DNA from: Vicia villosa
Lineage: Eukaryota > Streptophyta > Magnoliopsida > Fabales > Fabaceae
NCBI RefSeq assembly: GCF_029867415.1
Contig: NW_026705566.1
Coordinates: 1-64,000 of the forward strand
Length of the DNA stretch: 64,000 bases
Reading direction: 5' to 3'
This document shows, in pieces, positions 23,082 to 33,929 of the stretch (its first letter is position 1; the number at the start of each line of letters is the position of its first letter). The translations under genes were made by a program, and so were the position numbers. Below the pieces are notes generated by a model. It was not told the origin of the DNA. It ran no database searches and saw only the letters and a list, made by a program, of their open reading frames with translations.

Positions 23082-23223
23082 CTAAGTTGAAAACCTGAAA
23101 GGGCAACTTAGGCAAAAAAATGAGCGTCTCGGTGGATTGAAAACCCGAAAGGGCGATCCAGGCAAAAATTAGAGACTAAATAAAGATTATCCCGGTAGGA
23201 TGAAAACCTGAAAGGGCGACCTA
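23082..23223 (+). ncRNA. Three tandem hairpins after the integrase stop (Ogre B)
   Basis: Units at 23082-23111, 23133-23160 and 23196-23223. Each has an outer stem of 7-8 bp, AAAA, a short inner stem CCY-GAA(A)-RGG, and is followed by GGCAAAA. Stems: CTAAGTTG/CAACTTAG (perfect), TGGATTG/CGATCCA (one G.U), TAGGATG/CGACCTA (one G.U and one mismatch). The stem sequence changes between units while pairing is kept, and the loop is almost invariant. It lies 12 nt after the pol stop in the 3' UTR. The role is unknown; packaging, RNA stability, termination or translation control are possible. Confidence 0.6.
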
Positions 23224-24080
23224 GGCAAAAGTTAGGGAATAAAGCGTACAACTATGTTCCGTTTATTTACCTACTCACCTTCAAGATTCAACACATCAAA
23301 GACACCGATCAGTCCAATTACTTTCTTCCAACAAGTGAGGGATGAGATGCTCGAAGACAGATTGGCAATAGCAGAATTGAAACTTGACTGGATTGTTTTC
23401 ACATAGCTATTTCTCTTTATAAATACTTTTCAAAACTTTATGACAATTTCCTACTACTAGGATTTTTGTCTCCTTGTACTAATCAGCCTATTATGGCTCT
23501 TTTTCAAAAATCAATGCAGCTCAGGCTCAAAATCAACATTTTCACCTTTTCTGTTTTGAATACGTAAACGTCCCAGTGATAATTTTGAATGAACATGTGC
23601 ATTTGAATATGATTGATGTTTACCAGGAAAAACAGGAATAGCATTCAAGTAATGCCCCAATCATTTAGACATCATCCTGAAACCAGCATCAGATGAAAAA
23701 TCCCCAACAGAAATGCATTTCTCAGCAAATTCCTCAATGAGATTTTTCTCTCCAAAGTGATTCGAGGAATCTTATTCCCCAGCAGGGCTGTTCAGATTGT
23801 TATCCCCAGAAGGTGTGATCTCCACACCAGGACTTGGTCAAATAGTGCATCGGAGGATTATGCATCTTCCTCATTCCCACTTTAAAGGGCATCAAAATCA
23901 AAACTTTCAAATTACTTTTCATCCCCGAGCGGTAGTCAAAAATTCTTCAACAGAGCACCATGGTTCTCAAAGAAGGTCCCCAGCCGAGGGTACTCAAACA
24001 AGACGACAAAAATCATCAACAATCACAATGCCTTCATTTCCAGATGGCTAGCAGGGATTTATTTTCCCAATCAGAAGCTT
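23224..24080 (+). other. 3' untranslated spacer of Ogre B
   Basis: No credible gene. It is colinear with 46735-47432 plus 56360-56530 of Ogre A. It reads as non-coding sequence with short A-rich and T-rich tracts. Confidence 0.5.
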
Positions 24081-24090
24081 GATACGCTCA

Positions 24091-24152
24091 ATACATCATA
24101 CATCATACATCATACATCATACATCATACATCATACATCATACATCATACAT
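24091..24152 (+). repeat. ACATCAT microsatellite
   Basis: About nine copies of a 7-bp ACATCAT unit. The matching region of Ogre A (about 56540-56565) has only two or three copies, so this array expanded in the B lineage. Confidence 0.85.
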
Positions 24153-24412
24153 ATTCATACACAACATAACATGCATATTTCTCCTTTAGTTCGAGAATCT
24201 CATACATTACATACATCATAAACATTGCATATCACTAACTTGATTTTTTCAGGCAGACAGATGTCTTCAGCAAAATGTTCTCAATCACATGCAGTGTTCC
24301 CCTTGAATTCTATTCAGATAAGCAGTCCTCTCAGATATAATCAAGCCGAAGATTCATTCTGAAGAGATCTCTCTTTACAAATCACCTATCAACTCAAAAA
24401 CATACCAACACA

Positions 24413-24940
24413 GATCTAAAGCTGATACCTCAGACGGTTCCAGAACGATCTACCATCAAAGATCTAAAGTTGATACCTTAGACGGTTCCAGAACGATTTA
24501 CCATCAAAGATTTAAAGCTGATACCTCAGACGGTTCCAGAATGATCTACCATCGCAGATCTAAAGATGATACCTCAGACGGTTCCAGAATGATCTACCAT
24601 CAAAGATATAAAGCTGATACCTCAGACGGTTCCAGAACGATCTACCATCAAAGATATAAAGCTGATACCTCAGACGGTTCCAAAACGATCTACCATCAAA
24701 GATCTAAAGCTGATACCTCAGACGGTTCCAGAACGATCTATCATCGCAGATCTAAAGCTGATACCTCAGACGGTTCCAGAACGATCTACCATCGCAGATC
24801 TAAAGCTGATACCTCAGATGGTTCCACAACGATCAACTTTCAAAATCTAAAGCGGAAAAACTTTGGACAATTCCGTAACGATCATCCCCAAGACTTAAAG
24901 CGGTAACCTTGGACGGTTCCGAAACAGTCAACGCAGAGGT
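24413..24940 (+). repeat. 48-bp minisatellite in the 3' UTR of Ogre B
   Basis: Nine well-conserved units start at 24413, 24461, 24509, 24557, 24605, 24653, 24701, 24749 and 24797, an exact 48-bp period, followed by about two degenerate units. The core is GATACCTCAGACGGTTCC. Tandem repeats in the variable 3' UTR are a known feature of Ogres and a source of satellites. The 16-residue periodic frame through the array is a by-product of the 48-bp period. Confidence 0.92.
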
Positions 24941-25188
24941 TTTCAAATCCTTCATCAAGATATAATCATTGGATTCATTCTGGTGAACAAACCATCAAAT
25001 ACATCTGCCAGATGGCATCTGAAAGCCCATCTCAGGTAATGTTTCAATCTGCCAATAACATTTCTCAGACAACATTCAAAGACAAATTCCAACATCACTT
25101 CCGGTCAAGGTAAGTGCAAATTTTTAGGGCATATATAATATTCAATCATCTTCTACCTTCAGATTTCAAACAATCTCTTCAGGTTTAA

Positions 25189-25208
25189 GAAGATTGAATA
25201 GGGGCAAC
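25189..25208 (+). other. Polypurine tract of Ogre B
   Basis: AAGATTGAATAGGGGCAAC lies directly before the 3' LTR. The same block precedes the 3' LTR of A. It would prime plus-strand synthesis. Confidence 0.7.
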
Positions 25209-25738
25209 TGCTATACCCCAAAATTTGCCCGCATCTTTTCAAGAAAACTTCAATCTAAAAATTAAGAGTTTCATATAATCTTGGATTTTCATATCCTGAT
25301 TTATGAATACTTGGTTTTTAGAATTTTTCTTATACGGTATTTTGGCTCGCTGTTGAATTTATTCTTACGCAAACGCCAATTACTGTTTATTACTTCACAC
25401 ATGCTATTTATTTGATATTTATTTACAGATAAATAGTACTGACGCAATTGGTACAAAGTTAAATCTTTTGCAGCCGCATAGTCCGGGGATTCAGACTGTA
25501 CTGGTAACAAGTAAATTATTATTAATTTTTGTTTCCCACTAATTTTTGTACTATATTCCATTATTTTCAAAATCTCTTTTCAAATCTCTTCTTTCAAAAT
25601 CAAATCCTAACTTTATTCTATACATCTCTCTTTTTTCCAACACTATCATACACTTTCTTTCAAATCTTACTTCCACTCAAATTTTCCTTTTGTACGAAAT
25701 CACTTCATTCCCCAACGTCTCTATCCTTCTTTTCATTC

Positions 25739-25746
25739 TATAAATA
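25739..25746 (+). promoter_or_regulatory. TATA box of the Ogre B 3' LTR
   Basis: TATAAATA at the conserved LTR position. If active, transcription would run into copia C. Confidence 0.65.
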
Positions 25747-25838
25747 CCTCTCATTTTTTCCATAAAATCTCACATCAAATTCTAACTCATCTCTCAAATT
25801 TCTACTTCATATTCATTCTCTCTTCTTCCCCCGGCAAA

Positions 25839-26006
25839 ATGGCGAAGCGGATGGAAACGTGTTTTCTTATGATCATCACCGTCGTGGTGGTAATCATGTC
25901 TTTCTTCTGTCTGCATAGCCCTGAAAAATGTGGGCCTGGGATGTTGACACTCTCAATCATCTACATGTTATTGTTTGTAGCATGGGTTATTAATCGTCAT
26001 TCTTAA
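25839..26006 (+). CDS. Small LTR-encoded two-TM protein (55 aa), 3' LTR of B
   Basis: Open, the same length as the other three copies and without indels. One private change in the second hydrophobic segment (P to S after T-L). It ends in R-H-S. Confidence 0.5.
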   Translation: MAKRMETCFLMIITVVVVIMSFFCLHSPEKCGPGMLTLSIIYMLLFVAWVINRHS

Positions 26007-26801
26007 AGTTTGCCGTATCTCTTATTTCTTAATGTACCGTTTACTCGTCGTACTGTTCATTATAGTATGTAATATTTGTACTGTCAGTATTAAATGTCGT
26101 ACTATTTGTCATATCGTTGCTTAATTATCCAGATAATATTTTGTGTGTTTTCTGCCAGTTAAATATTTATTTTTCTGTGCATTAAATGATTTTCAGGGTC
26201 ATTATCGGTAATTTTGCTCGCATACAGTATTTATTATTTATTTATTACGTCTGTGTTTTCTAACAAGTCATGTAAATAAATCTTCAACATTAACATAATC
26301 AAAAACAATAAAAAAAAAACAAAAACAAAAATATTAACTTTGACTGTTGAATTTTCACTCTAAACAGTCAGTTGACAGTCAAACCGCTGACAGTGCAATT
26401 CTCCGTGTTTTGTACCATCAATCAAATCAAACTTTTGCATTTCAAAATTCCAAGATTTTTGTCCTAGAAGTCTTCTGAATATCACATGATTAGCAGAGAC
26501 TCAGCACTGCACAAAAATCAGGTACGCTTAACTATCTCCTACACAAACAGTCCCTAACTAGGGTTTTCTTGTTTTTTCAGGAGAACAAGTTTTTGAGATC
26601 TCAAATGGATTTCATGGACCTCCATATATCTCAAAGTACCACCATACAAATTTTCAAACTTCAATTCGCTCAGACGCACAGTCAGCAGCTCAAATAGTCA
26701 ACAGACGACCCGGCTGACCAAAAAGTCAACAGACAGTCAAAAATGAAATTTTTTGTCAACATCCATATTTTGTCAAAGGATTCATCATTTGATCATTGGT
26801 T

Positions 26802-26806
26802 GATCA
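26802..26806. repeat. Target-site duplication of copia C
   Basis: gatca precedes C and recurs at 36964-36968 after it. Uninterrupted Ogre LTRs have a single copy in TTGATCATAATTC. Confidence 0.93.
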
Positions 26807-28018
26807 TGAAGGATAGAAAAACACTTAGAAAGGGGGGGGGGGGGGGTTGAATAAGTGTAGTTTAAAAACTTGAACGATAAAAACAAATCGCACAGTTATT
26901 TTTATCCTGGTTCGTTGTTAACTAAACTACTCCAGTCCACCCCCTCGGAGTGATTTACCTCACCTGAGGATTTAATCCACTAATCTCAACAGATTACAAT
27001 GGTTTTCCACTTAGTCCGCGACTAAGTCTTCTAGATTATCCTGATCACAACCTGATCACTCCAGGAACAATTGCTTAGACACAAGCTAAGACTTTTTAGA
27101 GTATCCTGACCACCACGTGATCACTCTAGTTACAACTGCTTAGACACAAGCTAAGACTTCCTAGAGTATCCTGATCACACTTGATCACTCTAGTTACTTA
27201 CAAATTAATGTAATCAAATTCTAAGAGTATTACAATGCTTCTGAAAAGCTATAATCACAACAGTGATATTCCTCTTAAAGTTTAAGCTTAATCTCACTAA
27301 TATATTACAACATCAATGTAGTGAGCTTTGATGAAGATGAAGTTTGAGAGCTTTGATTTGAACAGCGTTTCAGCAAGTTAATTATCAGCAGATTCTGGTT
27401 ACCTTGCTTCTCATCAGAACTTCATATTTATAGGCACTTGAGAAGATGACCGTTGGGAGCATTTAATGCTTTGCGTATTCCGTACAACATTGCATTTAAT
27501 GTTTCACTCTTTTGTCAACTACCTCGAGCCTTGTTTACGCTGTGTCTACTGACGTTGCCTTTAATAGCTTCTAACGTTCCTTTTGTCAGTCAGCGTAGCC
27601 TGCCATCTTGTACTTGCTTCTGATCTGATGTTTGTGTATACGACATTTGAATATCATCAGAGTCAAACAGCTTGGTGCAAAGCATCTTCTTGTCTTCTGA
27701 CCTTGAAGTGCTTCTGAGCGTGATACCATGAGAACTTCAGTGCTTCTGCTTCTGATCTCAAGTTCTTCTGATGCTTCCATAGACCCATGTTCTGATTCTG
27801 CTTGACTATCTTCTGATGTCTTGCCAGACCATGTTCTGATGTTGCATGCTGAACCTTCTGAGTCAAAGCTTCTGAGCGCTAATTTGTGCATACTCTTTAT
27901 ATATTTCCTGAAAAGGGAAATTGCAGTGTATTAGAGTACCACATTATCTTACACAAAATTCATATCCTTGTTATCATCAAAACTAAGAATATTGATCAGA
28001 ACAAATCTTGTTCTAACA
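26807..28018 (-). repeat. 3' LTR (sense) of copia C
   Basis: 1212 bp. On the plus strand it runs TGAAGGATAG to TTCTAACA. A TATAAATA box on the minus strand is at 27425-27432. A run of 17 G lies near 26831-26848, against 9 G in the partner LTR. The interior is rich in the motif CTTCTGA and its complement. No gene is seen. Confidence 0.93.
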
Positions 28019-28032
28019 ATCTCCCCCTTTTT
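28019..28032 (-). other. Polypurine tract of copia C
   Basis: Minus-strand AAAAAGGGGGAGAT directly abuts the 3' LTR. This is a typical copia PPT. Confidence 0.9.
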
Positions 28033-28233
28033 GATGATGACAAAAACATATATAAATGATATGAATTTGCGATCAGAAAGAGTAGACGGCTAAAGACAAT
28101 TACACAGCTAAAGCATAAGCATGTGAATATGTCTCCCCCTGATATTTACAATCTCCCCCTGAAATTAATACTAGAAGAATTTTAATAATAAAAGACTTCC
28201 CTGAGTATTTCAGTAGAGACGTTCACAGTGATT

Positions 28234-28507
28234 GATCTTCAGAACATTCATGACTTATGATTCTTGCTTCCATAGGACAGCTTCAGAACTTGAATTTCTT
28301 TGATCTTCAGAACATTCACAGCTTCTGATTCTTGCTTCCATCGGACAGCTTCAGAACTTGAATTTCTTTGATCTTCAGAACATTCACAGCTTCTGATTCT
28401 TGCTTCCATCGGACAGCTTCAGAACTTGAATTTCTTTGATCTTCAGAACATTCACAGCTTCTGATTCTTGCTTCCATCAGGACAGCTTCAGAGCTTGAAT
28501 TTCTTCT
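28234..28507 (-). repeat. 68-bp tandem repeat in the 3' UTR of copia C
   Basis: Four units beginning GATCTTCAGAACATTCA at 28234, 28302, 28370 and 28438, an exact 68-bp period; the central units are near-identical. Element D has five, less regular units at the same place. Confidence 0.9.
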
Positions 28508-28946
28508 TACATCACTTCATGCTAGATTGTATCAGAACATTGTTGAATGTACCAGAGCATCATCAGAGCATCTCTACATCCTGAAATGTTACAGAACAAC
28601 GCTAAACGACAAAAGTCAGCATGAATGAGTTAGAACATATAATACGTATCAAAGCCACATAATATGTATCAGAACAAATGGACATAATGTTTTAGAGCAT
28701 ATTCTATCATCAGAATATCTGAACATTCTTCCTTCTTGCTTCTTGCTTCTGATTCTGAAGCTTCATAGCACTCAGCTTGCTTCAAGAATCCAAGAGCTTG
28801 ATTCTTTAGAATTGCTTCTCCTTGAAGAGATCTTCAATTCCTGCAATAACAAAACTTAAAGCATAGAACTTTGCAAGTTCTGTTAGAAATGTGGGGCCTT
28901 TTTACTCGGTAACTGATAATATTAATCAGATCATTTATCACATTTT

Positions 28947-28958
28947 CTCCCCCTTTTT
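28947..28958 (-). other. Second polypurine-tract-like site of copia C
   Basis: Minus-strand AAAAAGGGGGAG recurs about 0.9 kb upstream (sense) of the terminal PPT and shares flanking G-A-T-G...GACAAAAA context with it. D has the same copy at 49737-49748. It may be a central-type PPT or a remnant of a duplicated 3' end. Confidence 0.6.
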
Positions 28959-29103
28959 GTCATAACATCAAAAACAAACAGAGATTCAGATGTAGAAAAC
29001 GACAAACAGAAGAACTTTTCATTGATTTGAAAGAGAAAGTACAACAAAAAAAATTGCAGAACAAGCAGATGCAATAAAGAAAGAAAACTACAATGACCAA
29101 AGA

Positions 29104-30333
29104 CTAAGACCCTAGCCTAGACAAAATCTGCGCCAGTATGTCATGAATCTCGTCAGAGCTAGCAGTTTGCCTTGCCATGAATGAGCGAAACTCAGCATTG
29201 GTTGCTTCTTGCATGTTCAAACGAGAAGCTAGCATTGCTTGATTCTGATGTAGAGCTTCCAAAGTGTTCATCAGAGCTGAGGGTTCACCAGAGGAAGAAG
29301 CGCCAGAACTTCTGACAACAGGGACAGCAATCTCAGCAGGGCGATCTTCTGGAAGGTCTTCAACTTCTACACCTTCCATCTCAACATCTGAGTCAGACTC
29401 AGAGGCAGCCTCAGCATATTCTGGTTCAGGCAACTCAGAGGCTCCAACTTCCAACGCCTGAAGAATAGCTGCAAGGTTTGTTGGAGGAGTTGGACCAGCA
29501 ACTTCTGCAAGATAAACCACTTCTGGAAAGACCATGTGAGGAGCGCTTTCAGAAGGGTTCATTCTGAACCAATTAAACAACCATTGAAAGTCTCCAGTCA
29601 GCACTGGATACCATGGTCTCCATACCATGATGTCTCTGCAGGGATTTTCTTCTTCCATCTCATCTGCAGGTATCCTCTCTTCAAGAACTCTTCTGTTCCT
29701 GATGAGATGGTGATAGCTGCTTTCACCAACTTCTAAAAGAAGACCACGAGCACCAGGTGCTTCAGTCATGATCCTTCTCTGGACATCCCTAGCCCTAACC
29801 AAAAAATCCTGGCGAAAAGCTTCCCAGAGGTTGCAGGTAGCAGACTCATCCAGATGGTTAAGGTGTGCAGCACCCAGAATCTCCAACCAGCTATTTACAT
29901 CTGAGTGTAAAAGCTCTAGATAGGTATGAGTGGTGGGTGTTGGAGGGTTGACTGTGAATCTGGAATCAGGATACACACAGTTGTAGGGGTTAGGTGTTCT
30001 GGTGGGAAAAGGGTGTGAAAGAGGTGAGGAGATATCTGTGAGATGGGTTGAGGGGGAAGGGATATCAGACGGTGATGATGGTGGTTGCAGAGAGGTGAAT
30101 GAAGAGGAAGAGGTGGTGGAGGTCTGTGAAGAGGAGGGTGATTGAGGGATACCTTCAAGGGGTTTAAACACACGTCTAGAGTAGTTTCCAGACATCATAG
30201 CTTCAAAAGGATTCACCTTGACAGGATCGTAGGTGATCCTTATCCTTTTTGGTTTGTTTTCAGATTCTTCGGTTGCCTTTTTCTTTTGTTTACGGTCAGT
30301 TTCTTGATTTGATGAGCTTGACGAAGGATTCAT
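29104..30333 (-). CDS. Extra 3' ORF of copia C (409 aa), position of the env-like gene
   Basis: Not a recognised family. The start chosen is the ATG at 30333 (MNPSSSSS) in context GTCACCATGAA; the in-frame upstream extension is only the translation of a CT-rich leader. The first 140 residues are rich in S, T, P with basic clusters (RKQKKK, KPKRIRIT) that look like nuclear signals. The middle (about 145-290) looks globular, rich in W and aromatic residues. An acidic stretch follows (about 315-345), and the last 60 residues look helical. There is no signal peptide or membrane segment, so it does not look like an envelope protein despite sitting where SIRE elements carry their env-like ORF. It is fully open although gag and pol of this copy are broken. 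Confidence 0.7.
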   Translation of the reverse strand: MNPSSSSSNQETDRKQKKKATEESENKPKRIRITYDPVKVNPFEAMMSGNYSRRVFKPLEGIPQSPSSSQTSTTSSSSFTSLQPPSSPSDIPSPSTHLTDISSPLSHPFPTRTPNPYNCVYPDSRFTVNPPTPTTHTYLELLHSDVNSWLEILGAAHLNHLDESATCNLWEAFRQDFLVRARDVQRRIMTEAPGARGLLLEVGESSYHHLIRNRRVLEERIPADEMEEENPCRDIMVWRPWYPVLTGDFQWLFNWFRMNPSESAPHMVFPEVVYLAEVAGPTPPTNLAAILQALEVGASELPEPEYAEAASESDSDVEMEGVEVEDLPEDRPAEIAVPVVRSSGASSSGEPSALMNTLEALHQNQAMLASRLNMQEATNAEFRSFMARQTASSDEIHDILAQILSRLGS

Positions 30334-30794
30334 GGTGACTGCTAGGTTGAAGATGAATAAACTAGGGTTTATGCGAAATGCAGATAATGAGAGAGAGAAA
30401 GAAACTGAATGCAAGAGAGAGAAATATAAGAGGGAAATGAAACGTTTGAAGAGTATAAAAAGAAAAAAGAAATAAAATGAAATGATCAATGGCATTTAAT
30501 GTTACGTGACATGAGGAGAGAGACTTATGACAAATGAAGTGATTAGCACAGTTACCTAAGTATGCGTCCCCTCAAATGCACGCATGCTTTTCTAGTTATA
30601 GTGAATACGTGTTCATTTTCTAGAGAGACTGGTGACAGCTGTTTTGCTTTAAAAGAGCTTCTGAATCAACTTAGACAATGAAACGTTAGTAATAACAGGA
30701 TCATTACTTCTAATTGATTAAACTCAGAACTTCTTATGGCTGCCTAGTCTTACCATATTTCAGAAGGTACTCATACAAAGATCTTCTCATCTTC
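30334..30794 (-). promoter_or_regulatory. Promoter-like and leader-like region upstream of the extra ORF
   Basis: Between the pol stop and the extra-ORF ATG, minus-strand reading shows an RY-type GCATGCG, ACGT cores, a TATA-like TTTTTATACTC, then a CT-rich stretch and AAACCCTAG before the ATG. This resembles a plant gene 5' UTR. It could let the ORF be transcribed on its own; no start site is shown. Confidence 0.4.
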
Positions 30795-33700
30795 TCATTC
30801 TGGGCACAAGTCCATACTGATATTCTTCAGAATGAACTTAAACCTATCTTCAGCAAGGGGTTTTGTAAAGATATCAGCCCATTGATGGTATGTATCCACA
30901 AAGTTTAAAGATATAACGCCCTTCTGAACATAGTCCCTTATGAAATGATGTTTAATCTCAATATGTTTAGCTTTTGAATGTAAGATAGGATTCTTTGATA
31001 AACATATAGCAGAAGTATTATCACAGAAGATAGGAATGTTACTCTCATATATCTGATAATCTTCTAGCTGACTTCTCATCCAGAGCATTTGTGTGCTACA
31101 ACCAGCAGCAGTAACATATTCTGCTTCTATTGTTGAGAGGGCAATAGTAGCTTGCTTCTTGCTGTACCATGAGATCAGATGACTTCCAAGAAATTGACAA
31201 CTTCCAGAAGTGCTCTTTCTTTCAATTCTATCTCCAGCATAGTCAGCATCACAGAATCCTACTAAGTTGTATTCTTTGGATCTTCTGTAGACTAAACCAA
31301 CATTAGTAGTACCTTTCAGATACCTCAGAATTCTCTTAACAGCAGTTAAATGAGATTCTCTCGGATCTGATTGGAATCTAGCACACAAGCAAACACTGAA
31401 GAGAATGTCAGGTCTAGAAGCAGTTAGGTATAGAAGAGAACCAATCATACCTCTGTACAACTTCTGATCTACCTTCTTACTTACCTCATCCTTACCTAGG
31501 ACACATGTTGGATGCATAGGAGTTTTGGCTTCTTTACTTTCAGAAAGATTAAACTTCTTTAGAACTTCTTTCACATACTTCGTTTGATGAACATAGGTTC
31601 CATCAGAAGTTTGGTTGATTTGAATCCCGAGGAAATACTTGAGTTCTCCCATCATGCTCATTTCAAATTCAGCCTGCATAGACTCAGCAAACTCCTTTCC
31701 AAGTGTAGCATTAGATGTTCCAAAGATGATATCATCAACATATATTTGACATATTAAAATATCCTTTTTAAAGGTTTTACAAAAGAGAGTAGTGTCCACT
31801 TTTCCTCTAGTGAAACCATTTTCCAGAAGGAAAGAACTTAAACGTTCATACCAAGCTCTCGGAGCTTGCTTCAATCTGTATAATGATTTCTTTAATTTAA
31901 AAACATGATTTGGAGACATGGAGTCTTCAAAACCAGGAGTTTGATGGACATAAACTTCTTCATCTATATAACCATTTAAGAAGGCACTCTTGACATCTAT
32001 CTGATAAAGAGTGGTGTTGTGTTGAGTGGCAAAAGAAATTAATAGACGAATAGATTCTAACCTGGCCACTGGTGCAAAGGTTTCTGTGTAGTCAATCCCT
32101 TCTTGCTGACTATAGCCCTGAGCAACCAGTCTGGCTTTGTTTCTTACCACTTCTCCCTTCTCGCTTAGCTTGTTTCTGAATACCCACTTAGTGCCGATGA
32201 TGTTAAATCCTTTTGGTCTAGGAACCAAGTCCCATACATCATTCCTTGTAAACTGATTGAGTTCTTCTTGCATGGCAATTATCCGGTCTGGATCTTCTAG
32301 AGCTTGATCAACAAAAGTTGGCTCGATCAAAGAAACAAGACCTAATTGACAGTCTGCATTGTTCTTAAGGAAAGCCCTTGTTCTGATGGGATCGTCTTTC
32401 TTCCCAAGGATCACATCTTCTGAATGAGCTGATGCAAGTCTGGGTGATCTTCTGACTGTTGGCTCTTCAGAAATCCTGAGATTCTCTAAAGATGCAGCAA
32501 CTTGATCTTCTGATCCATTGCTTCTGAGACTACGAGCTTCTGCAGCTTTGCTTCTTGGTTCTACTGCTTCTGATATATCAATATCAAAATCTGCAAAATT
32601 CTCAAACTGCTTTGGTTTTTCAAGACCAAGCTTATCATCAAACCTGATATTGATTGATTCTTCTACAATCAATGTTTCAGTATTGTATACTCTGTAGCCT
32701 TTAGAGCGTTCAGAATATCCAAGAAGGAAACATTTTTATGCTTTAGAATCAAACTTACCAAGATGATCTTTAGTATTCAGAATAAAACATACACATCCAA
32801 AAGGATGGAAATATGAAATGTTGGGCTTTCTGTTCTTCCACAATTCATAAGGAGTCTTATTTAGAATAGGTTTTATAGAGATTCTATTCTGAATATAACA
32901 CGCAGTGTTTATTGCTTCTGCCCAGAAATGCTTAGCCATATTGGTTTCATTGATCATGGTTCTGGCCATTTCTTGTAGAGTCCTATTCTTTCGCTCTACA
33001 ACTCCATTTTTCTGTGGAGTTCTAGGACAAGAGAAATCATGGGCAATACCATTTTCTTTGAAGAATTCATCAAAGAATTTGTTCTCAAATTCACCACCAT
33101 GATCACTTCTAACCTTTATGATTTTGCACTCTTTCTCAGATTGGATCTGAATGCAGAATTCAAAGAACACTGAATGAGACTCATCCTTGTGTTTTAAGAA
33201 CTTTACCCATGTCCAACGGCTATAATCATCAACGATGACTAATCCATATTTCTTCCCTCTGACAAATGCTGTTTTGACTGGGCCAAACAGATCAATGTGC
33301 AAGAGTTCTAACGGCCTTGAGGTAGACACAACATTCTTAGACTTGAATTCAGGTTTGGAGAACTTGCCCTTCTGACATGCTTCACAAAGAGCATCTGATT
33401 TGTATTTCAGATTTGGGAGTCCTCTGACCAGATTTAGTTTGTTAATCTGAGAAATCTTTCTCAAACTAGCATGTCCTAATCTTCTGTGCTAGACCCATTG
33501 CTCCTCAGAAACAGACATAAGACAAGTCACCTTCTGCTTCTCAAGATCAGAAAGATCAATCTTATAAATGTTGTTCTTTCTCTTGCCTGTAAATAGGATT
33601 GAGCCATCCTTCTGAGATACAGCCTTGCAATACTTTTGATTGAAGATTATATCATAACCATTGTCACTTAATTGACTTATGGATAATAAGTTATGCGTTA

Positions 33701-33929
33701 ATCCTTCCACAAGAAGTACATTAGTTATGGAAGGAGAGTTACTACGACTTATGGTTCCAGAGCCAATGATTTTTCCCTTCTGATCTCCTCCAAACTTGAC
33801 TTCTCCACCTGGTTTAAGCACCAGGTCTTGGAATGTAGACCTTCTTCCTGTCATGTGTCGCGAGCATCCAGAGTCCAGGTACCATGACATGTTGTGCTTT
33901 GTCTTCTTTGCAGCCAAGGATATCTGCAA
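30795..33929 (-). pseudogene. pol: pol of copia C (PR-INT-RT-RH), degenerate
   Basis: Protease motif W-Y-L-D-S-G-C-S-R-H-M near the start, H-R-R-L-G-H-type zinc region, integrase core (D-L-F-G-P, D-D-Y-S-R, P-Q-K-N-G-V-V-E-R), RT (D-V-K-S-A-F-L-N-G, Y-V-D-D) and RNase H (C-D-A-D-Y-A-G-D to the I-E-A-E-Y block). In-frame stops: TAG replacing a Trp at 33489-33491 and TAA replacing a Gln at 32736-32738. R replaces G in the RT block S-L-Y-G-L-K-Q. The first 116 nt overlap gag in the +1 frame. The natural stop is at 30795. Confidence 0.93.

Noticed and set aside
24541..24906. 121-codon ORF with 16-residue repeats
   Set aside because: Produced by the 48-bp minisatellite period (a multiple of three); the array in Ogre A does not keep the frame.
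24413..24940. CRISPR-like array
   Set aside because: Units are contiguous with no unique spacers, and the context is a plant retrotransposon 3' UTR.
30334..30495. Hydrophobic N-terminal extension of the extra copia ORF, looking like a signal peptide
   Set aside because: It is the translation of a CT-rich leader; the better ATG is at 30333 and the rest of the protein looks intracellular.
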